Shown here in pieces: positions 1 through 8,537 of a stretch of DNA of 64,000 nt. The stretch comes from JAGNHS01 sp964609695 (GTDB lineage: Bacteria; Bdellovibrionota; UBA2428). The DNA lies in NCBI GenBank assembly GCA_964609695.1, contig CAZSSP010000004.1:62001-126000 (forward strand). Reading direction: 5' to 3'. Below the pieces are notes generated by a model. It had not been told where the DNA came from. It saw nothing but the letters and a program-made list of their open reading frames with translations, and ran no database searches. The position numbers and the translations under genes were made by a program. Positions within the stretch are counted from its first letter, which is position 1. Each line of letters opens with the position of its first letter.

Positions 1-1371
1 GGCCCTGTAGTTGACGTCGAATTTAGAGGCGGCAAACTTCCGGCAATCAACACAGCACTTAAGACTAAATACGAACACTTAAGCGATGATTCTGGTGTTG
101 TATTAGAAGTCGCATCACACCTTGGTGATTATAAAGTTCGTTGTATCGCAATGGATGCAACAGATGGTTTGACTCGAGGACAAGAAGTAATCAACACAGA
201 AAAACCAATCCAGGTTCCAGTTGGTGAAAAAGTTCTTGGAAGAATTGTTAACGTTATTGGTGAGCCTATCGATCAACAAGGACCCATAAACGCAGAAAAA
301 CATTATTCAATTCACAGAGACCCTCCTGCTTTCAAAGATCAGAGTGTAGCCGTTGAACCTCTTTGGACTGGAATTAAGGTCGTCGATTTATTGGCGCCTT
401 ATGCTAAGGGTGGAAAAGTTGGTCTCTTCGGTGGAGCCGGAGTAGGAAAAACAGTATTGATTCAAGAACTCATTCGAAACGTTGCTACAGAACACGGCGG
501 ATATTCTGTGTTTGCCGGTGTTGGTGAAAGAACTCGAGAAGGTAACGACTTGTGGTTAGAAATGAAAGAGTCCGGAGTTATTGAAAAAGCTGCATTGGTG
601 TTCGGACAAATGAACGAACCACCAGGAGCAAGAGCGCGAGTTGCTTTAACTGGTTTGAGTATTGCTGAATATTTCCGTGATGAAAAAAACCAAGACGTTC
701 TTTTGTTTATCGATAACATCTTCCGATTTACACAAGCTGGTTCTGAAGTATCAGCGTTGCTTGGACGTATTCCATCTGCTGTAGGTTACCAACCAACACT
801 TGGAACTGAAATGGGTATGATGCAAGAACGAATTACATCAACCAATAAAGGATCCATCACTTCGGTTCAAGCCGTTTACGTTCCTGCGGATGACTATACA
901 GATCCTGCTCCTGCAACTACATTTAACCATTTGGATGCTACTACAAACTTGTCACGTCAGATTTCGGAGCTTGGAATTTATCCAGCGGTTGATCCTTTGG
1001 CTTCAACCTCTCGAATTCTTTCGCCTGAAGTTGTTGGTGAAGATCATTATAATACTGCTCGAGCGGTTCAAAAAATTCTTCAGAGATATAAAGAGCTTCA
1101 AGATATTATTGCCATCTTAGGTATGGACGAGCTTTCTGATGAAGATAAATTGACAGTTTCTCGTGCAAGAAAAATTCAAAAATTTCTTTCTCAACCATTT
1201 TTCGTTGCCGAACAGTTCACTGGATCGCCAGGAAAATATGTTGAGATTCAAGATACTGTTAAAGGCTTCAGAGAAATTATTGAAGGCAAACACGATACAT
1301 TGCCAGAGCAAGCGTTCTACATGGTTGGAACAATTGAAGAGGCTATTGAAAAGGCGAAGACATTGGCATGA
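1..1371 (+). CDS. atpD: ATP synthase F1 subunit beta (5' partial)
   Basis: Catalytic beta subunit of the F1 part of F-type ATP synthase, which makes or hydrolyses ATP on the cytoplasmic face of the inner membrane. The frame is open from base 1 and begins with GPVVDVEF, so about ten N-terminal residues lie outside the window. The Walker A motif GGAGVGKT is at 430-453, followed by the family sequence GERTREGND and, near the end, the DELS-type motif as MDELSDEDK. The last codon overlaps the atpC start (ATGA at 1368-1371), as expected for translational coupling in an atp operon. Sequence and length match the family throughout. An ATG at 151 is internal, not the true start. Confidence 0.98.
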   Translation, partial: GPVVDVEFRGGKLPAINTALKTKYEHLSDDSGVVLEVASHLGDYKVRCIAMDATDGLTRGQEVINTEKPIQVPVGEKVLGRIVNVIGEPIDQQGPINAEKHYSIHRDPPAFKDQSVAVEPLWTGIKVVDLLAPYAKGGKVGLFGGAGVGKTVLIQELIRNVATEHGGYSVFAGVGERTREGNDLWLEMKESGVIEKAALVFGQMNEPPGARARVALTGLSIAEYFRDEKNQDVLLFIDNIFRFTQAGSEVSALLGRIPSAVGYQPTLGTEMGMMQERITSTNKGSITSVQAVYVPADDYTDPAPATTFNHLDATTNLSRQISELGIYPAVDPLASTSRILSPEVVGEDHYNTARAVQKILQRYKELQDIIAILGMDELSDEDKLTVSRARKIQKFLSQPFFVAEQFTGSPGKYVEIQDTVKGFREIIEGKHDTLPEQAFYMVGTIEEAIEKAKTLA

Positions 1372-1769
1372 TGACTTTAAGTTTGCTAACTCCGCAAAAG
1401 AAGTTGCTTGAAAATCAGACGATTGAAGAGCTCTTTGCACCTGGTATAGAAGGAACGCTGAACATTCTTGATGGTCACGCCAACTTTCTGACAGATCTCG
1501 AAACAGGTGTTTTAAAGTGGAAGAGCAATGGAACTTGGTCTGCAGCTGCTGTTTCTTTTGGTTGGTTAGAAGTTTTTGGCGAAAAAATTACAGTATTGGC
1601 AGATGTTGCTGAAGTTTCTAGTGACATCGATATTAATCGAGTAAAGCTCGCTGAAAAAATTGCTAGGCAAAAAATTGAAGAAGGCGGTTTGGATCTTTCT
1701 AGCTTTAGAAAATATGAACTTAAATTAAAGCGCGCTATGGCAAGAAATAATGCCGTGGATGGACTTTAA
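1368..1769 (+). CDS. atpC: ATP synthase F1 subunit epsilon
   Basis: Epsilon subunit of F1, which links the central stalk to the c-ring and can inhibit ATP hydrolysis. The 133 residues match the usual length. The N-terminal beta-sandwich carries the family pattern around EGTLNILDGHANFLTDLETG (about residues 28-47), and a helical hairpin rich in Lys and Arg forms the C-terminus. The gene follows atpD with a 4-base overlap. ATG codons stand at 1368 and 1371; the first gives the coupled start. It is the last atp gene here, since the next gene encodes an unrelated secreted protein after a 29-base gap. Confidence 0.95.
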   Translation: MMTLSLLTPQKKLLENQTIEELFAPGIEGTLNILDGHANFLTDLETGVLKWKSNGTWSAAAVSFGWLEVFGEKITVLADVAEVSSDIDINRVKLAEKIARQKIEEGGLDLSSFRKYELKLKRAMARNNAVDGL

Positions 1770-1798
1770 AGTTTCATAGGTGTTTTGAGGGGGAAAAA

Positions 1799-2293
1799 AT
1801 GAAATCAATAATTTTTAGTGCATTCAGTGTATTAGCCATCAATTCTTTTGCGGGAGTTGAATGTGTTGGGGAAACCGCAAAAGAGGGAAAAATTATTCGA
1901 GTTTCAATAAATACAGTTGGGACTATGGGATATGTTCAAAAGGGTAGCGTTCAGATACTAGACAAAACTTTGACGAGTCTTGCTAGTTACGAATTAGAAA
2001 AGGAAGAAATTCCACAATATTTCGAAGGCTGCATTGATGATGATTGCGAAAAAAACGGAGCTATAATCGGTCTCCAAGCCTATGAAGATGCTAATTATAA
2101 CGTATCAATAAGATATTTTGCTAAGGACTATTCTTTTGAATCCAGAGATTTAGTTGATGTTCTTCGCGATAAAAAGCGAGTAAAAAAAGCAGGAAATTCG
2201 ATGCGAGTTTGGAAGGGCGATCAAACACTTCCATATGAAAACTCTTTTTATATTTTTAAAGACATCGTCTGTAGTTTAGATCACGACGTTTAA
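1799..2293 (+). CDS. Secreted protein of unknown function
   Basis: Product of 164 residues, not recognised. Residues 1-18 form a signal peptide (MKSIIFSAFSVLAINSFA, then G), so the mature protein is probably periplasmic or exported. It has four or five cysteines, including a pair in the acidic stretch around CIDDDCEKN (about residue 78) and one near the C-terminus, which could form disulfides. A strong ribosome site (GAGGGGG) stands about 6 bases before the ATG. It lies 29 bases after atpC but is unlikely to take part in ATP synthesis. Its stop overlaps the stop of the convergent membrane-protein gene by 4 bases. Confidence 0.75.
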   Translation: MKSIIFSAFSVLAINSFAGVECVGETAKEGKIIRVSINTVGTMGYVQKGSVQILDKTLTSLASYELEKEEIPQYFEGCIDDDCEKNGAIIGLQAYEDANYNVSIRYFAKDYSFESRDLVDVLRDKKRVKKAGNSMRVWKGDQTLPYENSFYIFKDIVCSLDHDV

Positions 2294-3057
2294 GCAACTC
2301 TTCTAACTTTTCTGTGATCAACAGGAGAGCTAAACGCATGTCCAGATATTTGCGATTCGTTTCCTCGATATTTTTCTCTTAAACGAATGGCTAAGCTTAA
2401 ACAAAAAACTAAACTTACGGCGAGTGGGTCAAACACAAGAACGAATACAAGGATTAAATATTTAACGACTGTATCAACGTCTTTACCAAGTGCCTCGGCC
2501 AAATAAATAATAGGACCAATTTTGCTTTGAGTGTTTAGCATCTTAAGTTTTAATTGAGCGGCTTCTTCAAGTAACGCATTAGATTTATTTCTAAGTTCAT
2601 TGATTCTAGGAGAATATTTTCTTTCATATTCAAACTTTCTCGACATTCGGCTTCTTGGAATTTCGTCAATAAAGCGTCGAAGTTCAGCAATTTGAAGCAG
2701 AACTCGATCATTTTCTTCGTTTAAACTTTGAGCCTGAAGGGTCTGCGTCTTTAAAGAAAAAGAAGACTTTTGGTAGGCATTTGAAAGATATCCGAAAATT
2801 CCAATACTAGTAATTGAAACAAGAGTAATAACTGCAAAGCTTAAATAAGCTCGTAAAGGTGTATGAATATGACCCCAGTATCTATAAAGAAAACCAGTAA
2901 CGACTAATTTTGCAAATTCTAAAGCAGCGGCCATAAAGGCTACTGATGCTGAGGCTCCAGAAAAAAGTTGAGCAAGTCCAAAAATTGAAAAGGCAGCACC
3001 TGTTCCAGCAATCACAAAAGAAGCTACAAAAAGTAACCTAATATAGAGCTTACTCAT
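2290..3057 (-). CDS. Four-helix coiled-coil membrane protein, phage-type family
   Basis: Product of 255 residues with three hydrophobic segments near the N-terminus (about residues 5-32, 36-58, 68-92), a long charged helical part likely to be coiled coil (about 95-175), and a fourth membrane segment (about 196-225). From memory, the pattern around SGASASVAFMAAALEFAKLV and the later TSIGIFGYLSNAYQ resembles a membrane protein family common in marine cyanophages and pelagiphages (their versions read like IFAG...LELGKLV...FITSMGIFGFLSKAH). Function is unknown in both settings. No other phage gene lies nearby. The resemblance could not be tested by alignment here. Confidence 0.7.
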   Translation of the reverse strand: MSKLYIRLLFVASFVIAGTGAAFSIFGLAQLFSGASASVAFMAAALEFAKLVVTGFLYRYWGHIHTPLRAYLSFAVITLVSITSIGIFGYLSNAYQKSSFSLKTQTLQAQSLNEENDRVLLQIAELRRFIDEIPRSRMSRKFEYERKYSPRINELRNKSNALLEEAAQLKLKMLNTQSKIGPIIYLAEALGKDVDTVVKYLILVFVLVFDPLAVSLVFCLSLAIRLREKYRGNESQISGHAFSSPVDHRKVRRVA

Positions 3058-3150
3058 CCCCTAGCCTTTCGGATTTTTAGACTTAAAACTTGATTAAGCA
3101 ATAGACGCGTGGCGTCGCGCTCCTCGTCTGTACCATGGGGGTCGCTAATC

Positions 3151-3159
3151 TGGTATAAA
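3151..3159 (+). promoter_or_regulatory. Extended -10 element before radA
   Basis: TGGTATAAA fits an extended -10 (TG, one base, then TATAAA). It would start transcription near 3166. A ribosome site (AGG in TTAGGAAA, 3168-3170) lies about 7 bases before the radA ATG at 3178. No convincing -35 hexamer is seen, which is acceptable for an extended -10. Confidence 0.45.
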
Positions 3160-3177
3160 AAATGCTTAGGAAAATGA

Positions 3178-4560
3178 ATGGCTAAGCAACAAACAATTTA
3201 TATTTGCCAACAATGTGGTGCCACTAGTCCTCGTTGGCAGGGAAAGTGCTTTGATTGCAGTGCTTGGAATTCTTTTACAGAAGAAAAAGTTTCAACTTCA
3301 AAAGGAAAAACTACCGAACGAGCAGGCTTAACATCAACCGAAGGTGTTCGCGGCCTATTTGAATTTTCTAATGAAATGGCCGGAAATGAATTGGGTAGAA
3401 GAATGTCTTCTGGTTTTCCTGAGATTGATAGAGTTTTAGGTGGTGGATTTCTTGAAGGTTCATTAGTTTTATTTGGCGGTGATCCCGGTGTTGGAAAATC
3501 TACATTGCTTCTTCAAATTGTCGGTCAACTCGCGCAGAAACATTCTGTATTATATGTGAGCGGAGAAGAATCGGGTCACCAAGTAGCCGCAAGAGCTGTT
3601 CGCTTGAAGGTTCCTAAATCAGATAATTTAGAGTTTTTGGCAACCTCTAATCTAGAGGAAGCGCTAGAAGCCTGTTCAAAAACGAAACCTGTTTTTGCGG
3701 TTATAGATTCCGTGCAAACATTAAATAGTCGAGAATTAGAAAGTGCTGCAGGTACGGTTTCTCAAGTAAGAGAAGTGACTCAAAGATTTCTTGATTTTGC
3801 TAAAACTCAAAATGTTTGTGTGGCACTTGTTGGTCATGTCACTAAAGAAGGACAAATTGCTGGACCTAAACTTTTAGAGCACATGGTGGATGGAGTTTTC
3901 TTTTTTGAGCAAGCCAATCAAGGAGCCTATCGCTTGCTTAAATCATATAAAAACAGATTTGGTTCGGTTCATGAGTTGGCTGTTTTAGAAATGCAAAGTC
4001 GAGGTTTGGTTGAAGTGGCTAATCCTTCACAGCGATTTTTAGAGGAAAGAAACACAAGTGCGGCCGGTTCAGCCATCGTTGCTCAAGTAGATGGCTCGCG
4101 AGCCTTACTTACCGAAGTGCAGGCTCTGACTCAAAGGTGTTATCAAGGTTTTCCGAGGAGAACTTCTCAAGGAATTGATCAAAACAGAGTGAGTGTATTG
4201 CTTGCCGTTTTAGAAAAATATTTGGAAATGAATTTTTCCCAAGAAGATGTTTATTGCAAGGTGGCTTCAGGAGAGAAAATTGTTGAAGCTGCAGCAGATC
4301 TTCCCCTAGCCTTTTCTCTTGTTTCTGCAATTTTAGGAAGACCACTACCTTCTGATCTTTTGTTGGTTGGAGAGGTGGGTTTGGGAGGAGAACTTCGATC
4401 GGTTCCCGCAATTGCTCCTCGATTGAAAGAAGCTAAAAGCGTAGGAATTCGTAGAGCTATAATTCCACATTGGAACTCCAAAGAACTTGAAAAAGTTGAT
4501 GGCATCGAACTCATTGTTTGCAAAAACATCTCTGAAGTTAATTCAAAACTCTTCAATTAA
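3178..4560 (+). CDS. radA: DNA repair protein RadA
   Basis: RecA-related branch-migration ATPase that helps process recombination intermediates. All family parts are present: a zinc finger with C10, C13, C24 and C27 (CQQC...CFDC), Walker A GGDPGVGKST at about residues 100-109, the RadA-specific KNRFG motif at about 258-262, and a C-terminal Lon-protease-like domain (from about 290) that lacks proteolytic activity in this family. The length of 460 is normal. The gene stands alone and its stop overlaps the stop of the convergent acyltransferase gene by 4 bases. Confidence 0.97.
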   Translation: MAKQQTIYICQQCGATSPRWQGKCFDCSAWNSFTEEKVSTSKGKTTERAGLTSTEGVRGLFEFSNEMAGNELGRRMSSGFPEIDRVLGGGFLEGSLVLFGGDPGVGKSTLLLQIVGQLAQKHSVLYVSGEESGHQVAARAVRLKVPKSDNLEFLATSNLEEALEACSKTKPVFAVIDSVQTLNSRELESAAGTVSQVREVTQRFLDFAKTQNVCVALVGHVTKEGQIAGPKLLEHMVDGVFFFEQANQGAYRLLKSYKNRFGSVHELAVLEMQSRGLVEVANPSQRFLEERNTSAAGSAIVAQVDGSRALLTEVQALTQRCYQGFPRRTSQGIDQNRVSVLLAVLEKYLEMNFSQEDVYCKVASGEKIVEAAADLPLAFSLVSAILGRPLPSDLLLVGEVGLGGELRSVPAIAPRLKEAKSVGIRRAIIPHWNSKELEKVDGIELIVCKNISEVNSKLFN

Positions 4561-5408
4561 GGCAAATCGTCTCGATCAATTTTCATGCCCTTAAGACTTA
4601 TGTTTTTTCTTAATTTTAATTCGTGAAGAATTTTTTTCTGCAAATCGTGACGAATTTTTTTAGAAAACGCGACAATTTTTTTGTTGTCGTTTAAATCTTC
4701 TTTCGAAAGTGAAGAAGTATCAATTGGCGGAAAAAACTTAATAGTCCATTGAACAGGAAAAGGAATTAAATTTAAGGGCAAGGGAATAGGTAGGCCAAAA
4801 TATTTTTTTAAATAATTAATTTGTCCGAGGGTAATATTGCTCTCCTCCGCGCCTAATACAATTGCGGGTATAATGGGCGCACCCGTCATTACGGATAAGC
4901 GAATAAAACCTCTTCTAAAATCTCTAAGCTGGTATCTTTTTGATGAAACTTTAAAGTTTCCTTCTTCTCCTTCCGGAAACATTAAAAGCAGTTGGTCTTT
5001 TTCTAGTGATTGTTGAGCCGCTTCGAGGCGAGCCTCAACAAAGCCCACGTTGGGAGATATTTTCTTTAAAAAAGGAAGAGAAAACCACAAGCGATGAGTC
5101 ATGATTCTAGGATGTCTTTGCGTGCTTTCTCTTATGTGTTGAGCCAGCATTAAAGCGTCAAAACCCGCAAAGCCTGAGTGATTAGAAATAACAATAGCCC
5201 GACCTTCTCGTGGTAGATGTTCGGAACCACTGACTTGAACTTTGAAATAACTATTTAAAAGCTTAAGAGACCAAATCGGTAATGATTTGTATAGAAACTC
5301 ATCCTTCTCTTGTTGGCTTGCGCTTTTAAGAAGATCTGCAATATTTTCTACCGAACGATTTATCCAAGCTTTCATAGAAGAAGAAAATCCCTCACTTGTT
5401 TTATACAC
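4557..5408 (-). CDS. Lysophospholipid acyltransferase family protein (PlsC-like)
   Basis: Probable membrane-associated acyltransferase of the LPLAT superfamily, 283 residues. Motif I is NHSGFAGFD, with six rather than four residues between His and Asp. Motif III is FPEGEEGNFK, followed by the RRGF region. This wider spacing and the FPEGxxGxxK form match the diacylglycerol/monoacylglycerol-acyltransferase-like subgroup rather than classical PlsC, so the acceptor (lysophosphatidate, diacylglycerol or another lipid) is uncertain. It is divergent from glpK, starting 23 bases away, so the two may share a promoter region linking glycerol phosphorylation with lipid assembly. Confidence 0.82.
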   Translation of the reverse strand: MYKTSEGFSSSMKAWINRSVENIADLLKSASQQEKDEFLYKSLPIWSLKLLNSYFKVQVSGSEHLPREGRAIVISNHSGFAGFDALMLAQHIRESTQRHPRIMTHRLWFSLPFLKKISPNVGFVEARLEAAQQSLEKDQLLLMFPEGEEGNFKVSSKRYQLRDFRRGFIRLSVMTGAPIIPAIVLGAEESNITLGQINYLKKYFGLPIPLPLNLIPFPVQWTIKFFPPIDTSSLSKEDLNDNKKIVAFSKKIRHDLQKKILHELKLRKNISLKGMKIDRDDLP

Positions 5409-5431
5409 CTAAATGAGTTTTAAAAGAACAC

Positions 5432-6931
5432 ATGGGAACTTATGTTTTAGCCATTGATCAAGGAACAACATCTTCTAGAGCAATTCTTTATAATAATTCC
5501 TTTGAGGTGATTGGAGTTGGACAGCATCCTTTCCCTCAAATTTATCCCAAAGCAGGTTGGGTAGAACATAATTTAGAGGACATTTGGCTCAGTGTTAAAA
5601 AATCTATTGAAGATGCCATAAGACAATCGACAGACAAAAATTTCAGTCCTGATAAAATTCAAGCTATTGGAATTACAAATCAAAGAGAAACTTTTGGTCT
5701 TTGGTCTCGTGAAGATTCAAAACCCATTTCCAACGCCGTTGTGTGGCAATGTAATAGAAGTGAAGAGTTTTGTTCAAAATTAAAGAAGAAACCCATAGCA
5801 AAATATATAGAGAAAAAGACGGGGTTAAAAATATCTCCATACTTTTCAGGAACAAAACTGTCCTTTGAACTTAATAGAAGCGTTAAAGCTCAAGCATTAG
5901 CTAAAGAAGGAAAACTTTGTTTTGGAAATATAGACACGTTTCTTCTTTGGAAACTAAGCGGAGGAAAAAGTTTTGCAACAGACATAAGCAATGCCTCAAG
6001 AACATTGTTGATGGATCTTGAAACGGAGTCTTGGGATTTGAAAATTTTAAAAGAATTAAAAGTTCCTAAAAACATCCTTCCCGAAATAAAAGCTTCGGAC
6101 GCAGTTTTTGGTAGCACCTTGGGCTTAGATTTTTTACCAGATAATATTCCAATTTGCGGTATTTTGGGCGATCAACAAGCAGCACTTTTTGGTCAGGCGT
6201 GTTTTGCTAAAGGAGAAGGCAAAATTACATATGGAACAGGTGCTTTCATGCTCATTAATACTGGAGAAAAAAAATATAGCACTAAAAGTGGAGTGACCAC
6301 TGTCGCGTGGAAAATTAAGGGAAAAACTGTTTTCGCCGTTGAAGCTTCAGTTTTTATAGCGGGAGCAGCCGTTCAATTTTTAAGAGATAATTTAAAAATA
6401 ATTGAAAGTAGCTCTGAGATTGAATCTTTAGCTTCTAGCGTTGAAAATTCTGATGGTGTATTTTTTATTCCAGCTTTAACGGGATTGGGCTCTCCTTATT
6501 GGCGACCAGAAGCCAAAGGCTTGCTCGGTGGACTAACAAGACGCACTTCAAGGGCACATATTGCGAGAGCCTGCTTAGAGGGAATCGTTTTATCTGTGGC
6601 CGATGTATTTTCAGAATTGCTAAAAGATTCTAAATCTAAAATTAAAAAAATTAGAGTTGATGGCGGCGCCTCAAAAAACGCACTCCTTATGCAAGAACAA
6701 GCTGATATGCTTCAAGTAAAAATTGAGAGACCCAAAGATGTAGAAAGCACTGTTCGGGGGGCTGCATATGTGGCGGCATTAGGATCTGGAATGCTAAAAA
6801 ATCAAAAAGATCTTTTAGCTTTTTCTGAAACTGATAAAACGTGGACGTCAAAATCTTCGCGCAAAGAATCAAATGCTAAGTTTTTAGTTTGGAAAAGAAG
6901 AGTTAAAGCGCTTTTGTCTGGAGCTTTTTAG
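5432..6931 (+). CDS. glpK: Glycerol kinase
   Basis: FGGY-family kinase that phosphorylates glycerol to sn-glycerol 3-phosphate in the cytoplasm. The N-terminal phosphate-binding motif is DQGTTSSRA (residues 8-16). The substrate region contains TNQRET and WQCNR, and GYGTGAFML-type sequence (YGTGAFML) plus GGLTRRTSRAH follow in the second domain. The length of 499 is typical. No glycerol facilitator or glp regulator is adjacent. The upstream base run holds a TATACA box (5402-5407) but no clear ribosome site. The stop overlaps that of the convergent pilin-like gene by 4 bases. Confidence 0.97.
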   Translation: MGTYVLAIDQGTTSSRAILYNNSFEVIGVGQHPFPQIYPKAGWVEHNLEDIWLSVKKSIEDAIRQSTDKNFSPDKIQAIGITNQRETFGLWSREDSKPISNAVVWQCNRSEEFCSKLKKKPIAKYIEKKTGLKISPYFSGTKLSFELNRSVKAQALAKEGKLCFGNIDTFLLWKLSGGKSFATDISNASRTLLMDLETESWDLKILKELKVPKNILPEIKASDAVFGSTLGLDFLPDNIPICGILGDQQAALFGQACFAKGEGKITYGTGAFMLINTGEKKYSTKSGVTTVAWKIKGKTVFAVEASVFIAGAAVQFLRDNLKIIESSSEIESLASSVENSDGVFFIPALTGLGSPYWRPEAKGLLGGLTRRTSRAHIARACLEGIVLSVADVFSELLKDSKSKIKKIRVDGGASKNALLMQEQADMLQVKIERPKDVESTVRGAAYVAALGSGMLKNQKDLLAFSETDKTWTSKSSRKESNAKFLVWKRRVKALLSGAF

Positions 6932-7209
6932 AAGTTATAAACGTTGTCGCAAGTGTTTTTTTGAGTATCTATTGCCGTTGAGTATGCGGGAACAACTCCA
7001 GCTAAAGCCTTAAGTCCATCATAACAATCTTGAGTATTAGTGCATCCGCCGGGAGATTGAATTCTTGGACCCATATAACAGACCCAAACATCGTAAACAG
7101 TTATTCTAACTGCCCAGAATAAAAAGCCAAAAATGGCTGCGCAAATCATAACGACTAAGACGTATTCTAAGGCAGCCTGCCCAGCGCGTTGACGCTTGGA
7201 CCGCAGCAT
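6928..7209 (-). CDS. TadE/Flp pilin-like small membrane protein
   Basis: Small protein (93 residues from the ATG at 7209) with a basic N-terminus ending in RQRAGQAALEYVLVV, followed by one long hydrophobic helix and a short extracytoplasmic tail with four cysteines. The short basic leader, Gly, then a Glu five residues later (GQAALE) is the pattern of type IV/Tad pilins and TadE-like pseudopilins processed by a prepilin peptidase. A longer start at 7272 is possible, but would abut the divergent gene start at 7273 and push the leader away from the N-terminus. No tad assembly genes are nearby, so its role is unknown. Confidence 0.65.
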   Translation of the reverse strand: MLRSKRQRAGQAALEYVLVVMICAAIFGFLFWAVRITVYDVWVCYMGPRIQSPGGCTNTQDCYDGLKALAGVVPAYSTAIDTQKNTCDNVYNF

Positions 7210-7272
7210 TATGCGGCTTTTTTGGCACGAAGTAGATGGATACCTCTTAGGAAAATCGTTACAATTTTTCAT

Positions 7273-7968
7273 ATGTCTTCAAATACTCATCGGAAGAAAA
7301 ATACTTTGATTAACTTTCAGAAGATGGGTGTCGTATTATTTTCTCCGAAAAAGGTCGATCAGGAAGAGTTGGATAGAGTTTCTGTGTTGATTTGTCCAAG
7401 AGATATTCGCGATGTTAATGAATTTGTTGCGGTTTCTGAGTGGGCAGCTTTAACGCAAACCCCCATATATTGCATTAATACCCTCAAAGCACGCCTTAAA
7501 AATGAGGGTTTTGGCGATTATAGAGTTCATTCTATTAGCCCCTATCAGCAAATACATATGTATGGTGGAACTTTAGAGTTTATTCCTGTTAAAAAAACAG
7601 AGAAGTTTTTGTTTTTTAATAGAAAAATTGAGCCTGAATATTTCCATATTCTTCTAAAGCCCTTTGGTGAAGATCCTGTTTTATATCTGTCCACGCCACA
7701 AATCACTTCTGAGGATTTGGCGGTTTGTAAAAATTTGAATGTTCGTTTTTTTGCAGACAAAGAAGTGCAAAAAGAAGAGGCTTGGGCTTCTTTAGAGAAA
7801 CTTTTAGGAAAGCCTATTGAGTATGCCTCGTTTGAAGTAGAAAAGAAGCAAAAGAAGAGCACATGGAAAGCCAAGAAATTGCAGCAACATATTTTGGAAA
7901 AGCAGGAAGAGGTTCAGGATCTAGTGGAAAAAACTCTTCCGGAAAAAACCATCGTAGTTTCCGAGTAA
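7273..7968 (+). CDS. Metallo-beta-lactamase-fold protein, probably inactive
   Basis: Product of 231 residues. The order of elements follows the UlaG-like branch of the metallo-beta-lactamase fold: a strand VSVLICPRDIRDVNE where active members have an HxHxDH loop, a helix with TPIYCINTLKARLKNEGF, a strand-turn with GGTLEFIPVK, and a late DPVLYLSTP strand. All metal-binding histidines are missing, so it is probably not a hydrolase. The C-terminal 35 residues are basic and charged. The start is uncertain: ATG at 7273 or 7324, neither with a good ribosome site. Its 3' end overlaps the next gene by 106 bases in another frame. Confidence 0.6.
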   Translation: MSSNTHRKKNTLINFQKMGVVLFSPKKVDQEELDRVSVLICPRDIRDVNEFVAVSEWAALTQTPIYCINTLKARLKNEGFGDYRVHSISPYQQIHMYGGTLEFIPVKKTEKFLFFNRKIEPEYFHILLKPFGEDPVLYLSTPQITSEDLAVCKNLNVRFFADKEVQKEEAWASLEKLLGKPIEYASFEVEKKQKKSTWKAKKLQQHILEKQEEVQDLVEKTLPEKTIVVSE

Positions 7969-8504
7969 TTTATAGTTTTGGACTTCTTGTTGTTTTAGTG
8001 GTTCTTGTTTATGCATTTTTCCCAATTTTTTTTAGTGATGGCACTAAAACGTCTTATTTTTTACACAAAGGAATTCCCACCGCAAAAATAACAAGTGCCT
8101 CTGGTGAAAGTTTGAGTTTTGAAGAATTAATATCGCAGCAAAAAGCGAGCATGATATTGGTTAATTTTTTTGCGACCTGGTGCGAGCCTTGTTTAAGGGA
8201 GCTTCCTCTCTTGAATAGAGCTAAGGACATTGCTCTTAAAAAGGATCGAGATATATTGTTGATAAATTACGATGGAGGAATGCCTGAAAAAACTCGAAAT
8301 CAGGTAGCTGCTTGGTCCATTTCCGAAAATTTAAATTTTAATGTTTTTTTTGATTTTGAAGAGGCGTTATTAAAGCAATTAGGGGTCGAGGGCCTGCCTT
8401 TTAGTATGATAATTGGACGCCAAAAGCAGCAAGTGCTTTGGGTTAAGACTGGTGAACTTAGGGAAAAGGATATCCAATTTTTCCTAAATGAAGAAGGTTT
8501 TTAA
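7863..8504 (+). CDS. TlpA/ResA-like membrane-anchored thioredoxin
   Basis: Thiol-disulfide oxidoreductase of the TlpA group, 213 residues. A single membrane anchor (about residues 34-55) is followed by a periplasmic thioredoxin domain with the active site WCEPC in FFATWCEPCLRELP (about 102-116) and the later cis-proline region GLPFSMI. Such proteins reduce cytochrome c apoprotein or other envelope dithiols. The ATG at 7863 is the only ATG before the membrane segment and forces an unusual Gly/Ser-rich cytoplasmic N-terminus and a 106-base overlap with the gene before; a non-ATG start further in is possible. Confidence 0.85.
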   Translation: MESQEIAATYFGKAGRGSGSSGKNSSGKNHRSFRVIYSFGLLVVLVVLVYAFFPIFFSDGTKTSYFLHKGIPTAKITSASGESLSFEELISQQKASMILVNFFATWCEPCLRELPLLNRAKDIALKKDRDILLINYDGGMPEKTRNQVAAWSISENLNFNVFFDFEEALLKQLGVEGLPFSMIIGRQKQQVLWVKTGELREKDIQFFLNEEGF

Positions 8505-8537
8505 AAGAAACAGACCCTTTGCTCTAATTTACAAAAA

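Noticed and set aside
890..1120. Small frame inside atpD coding a hydrophobic peptide
   Set aside because: It lies fully within atpD in another frame, lacks a ribosome site and has no recognisable family.
4109..4556. Antisense frames across radA
   Set aside because: They overlap the well-conserved Lon-like part of RadA and have no independent support.
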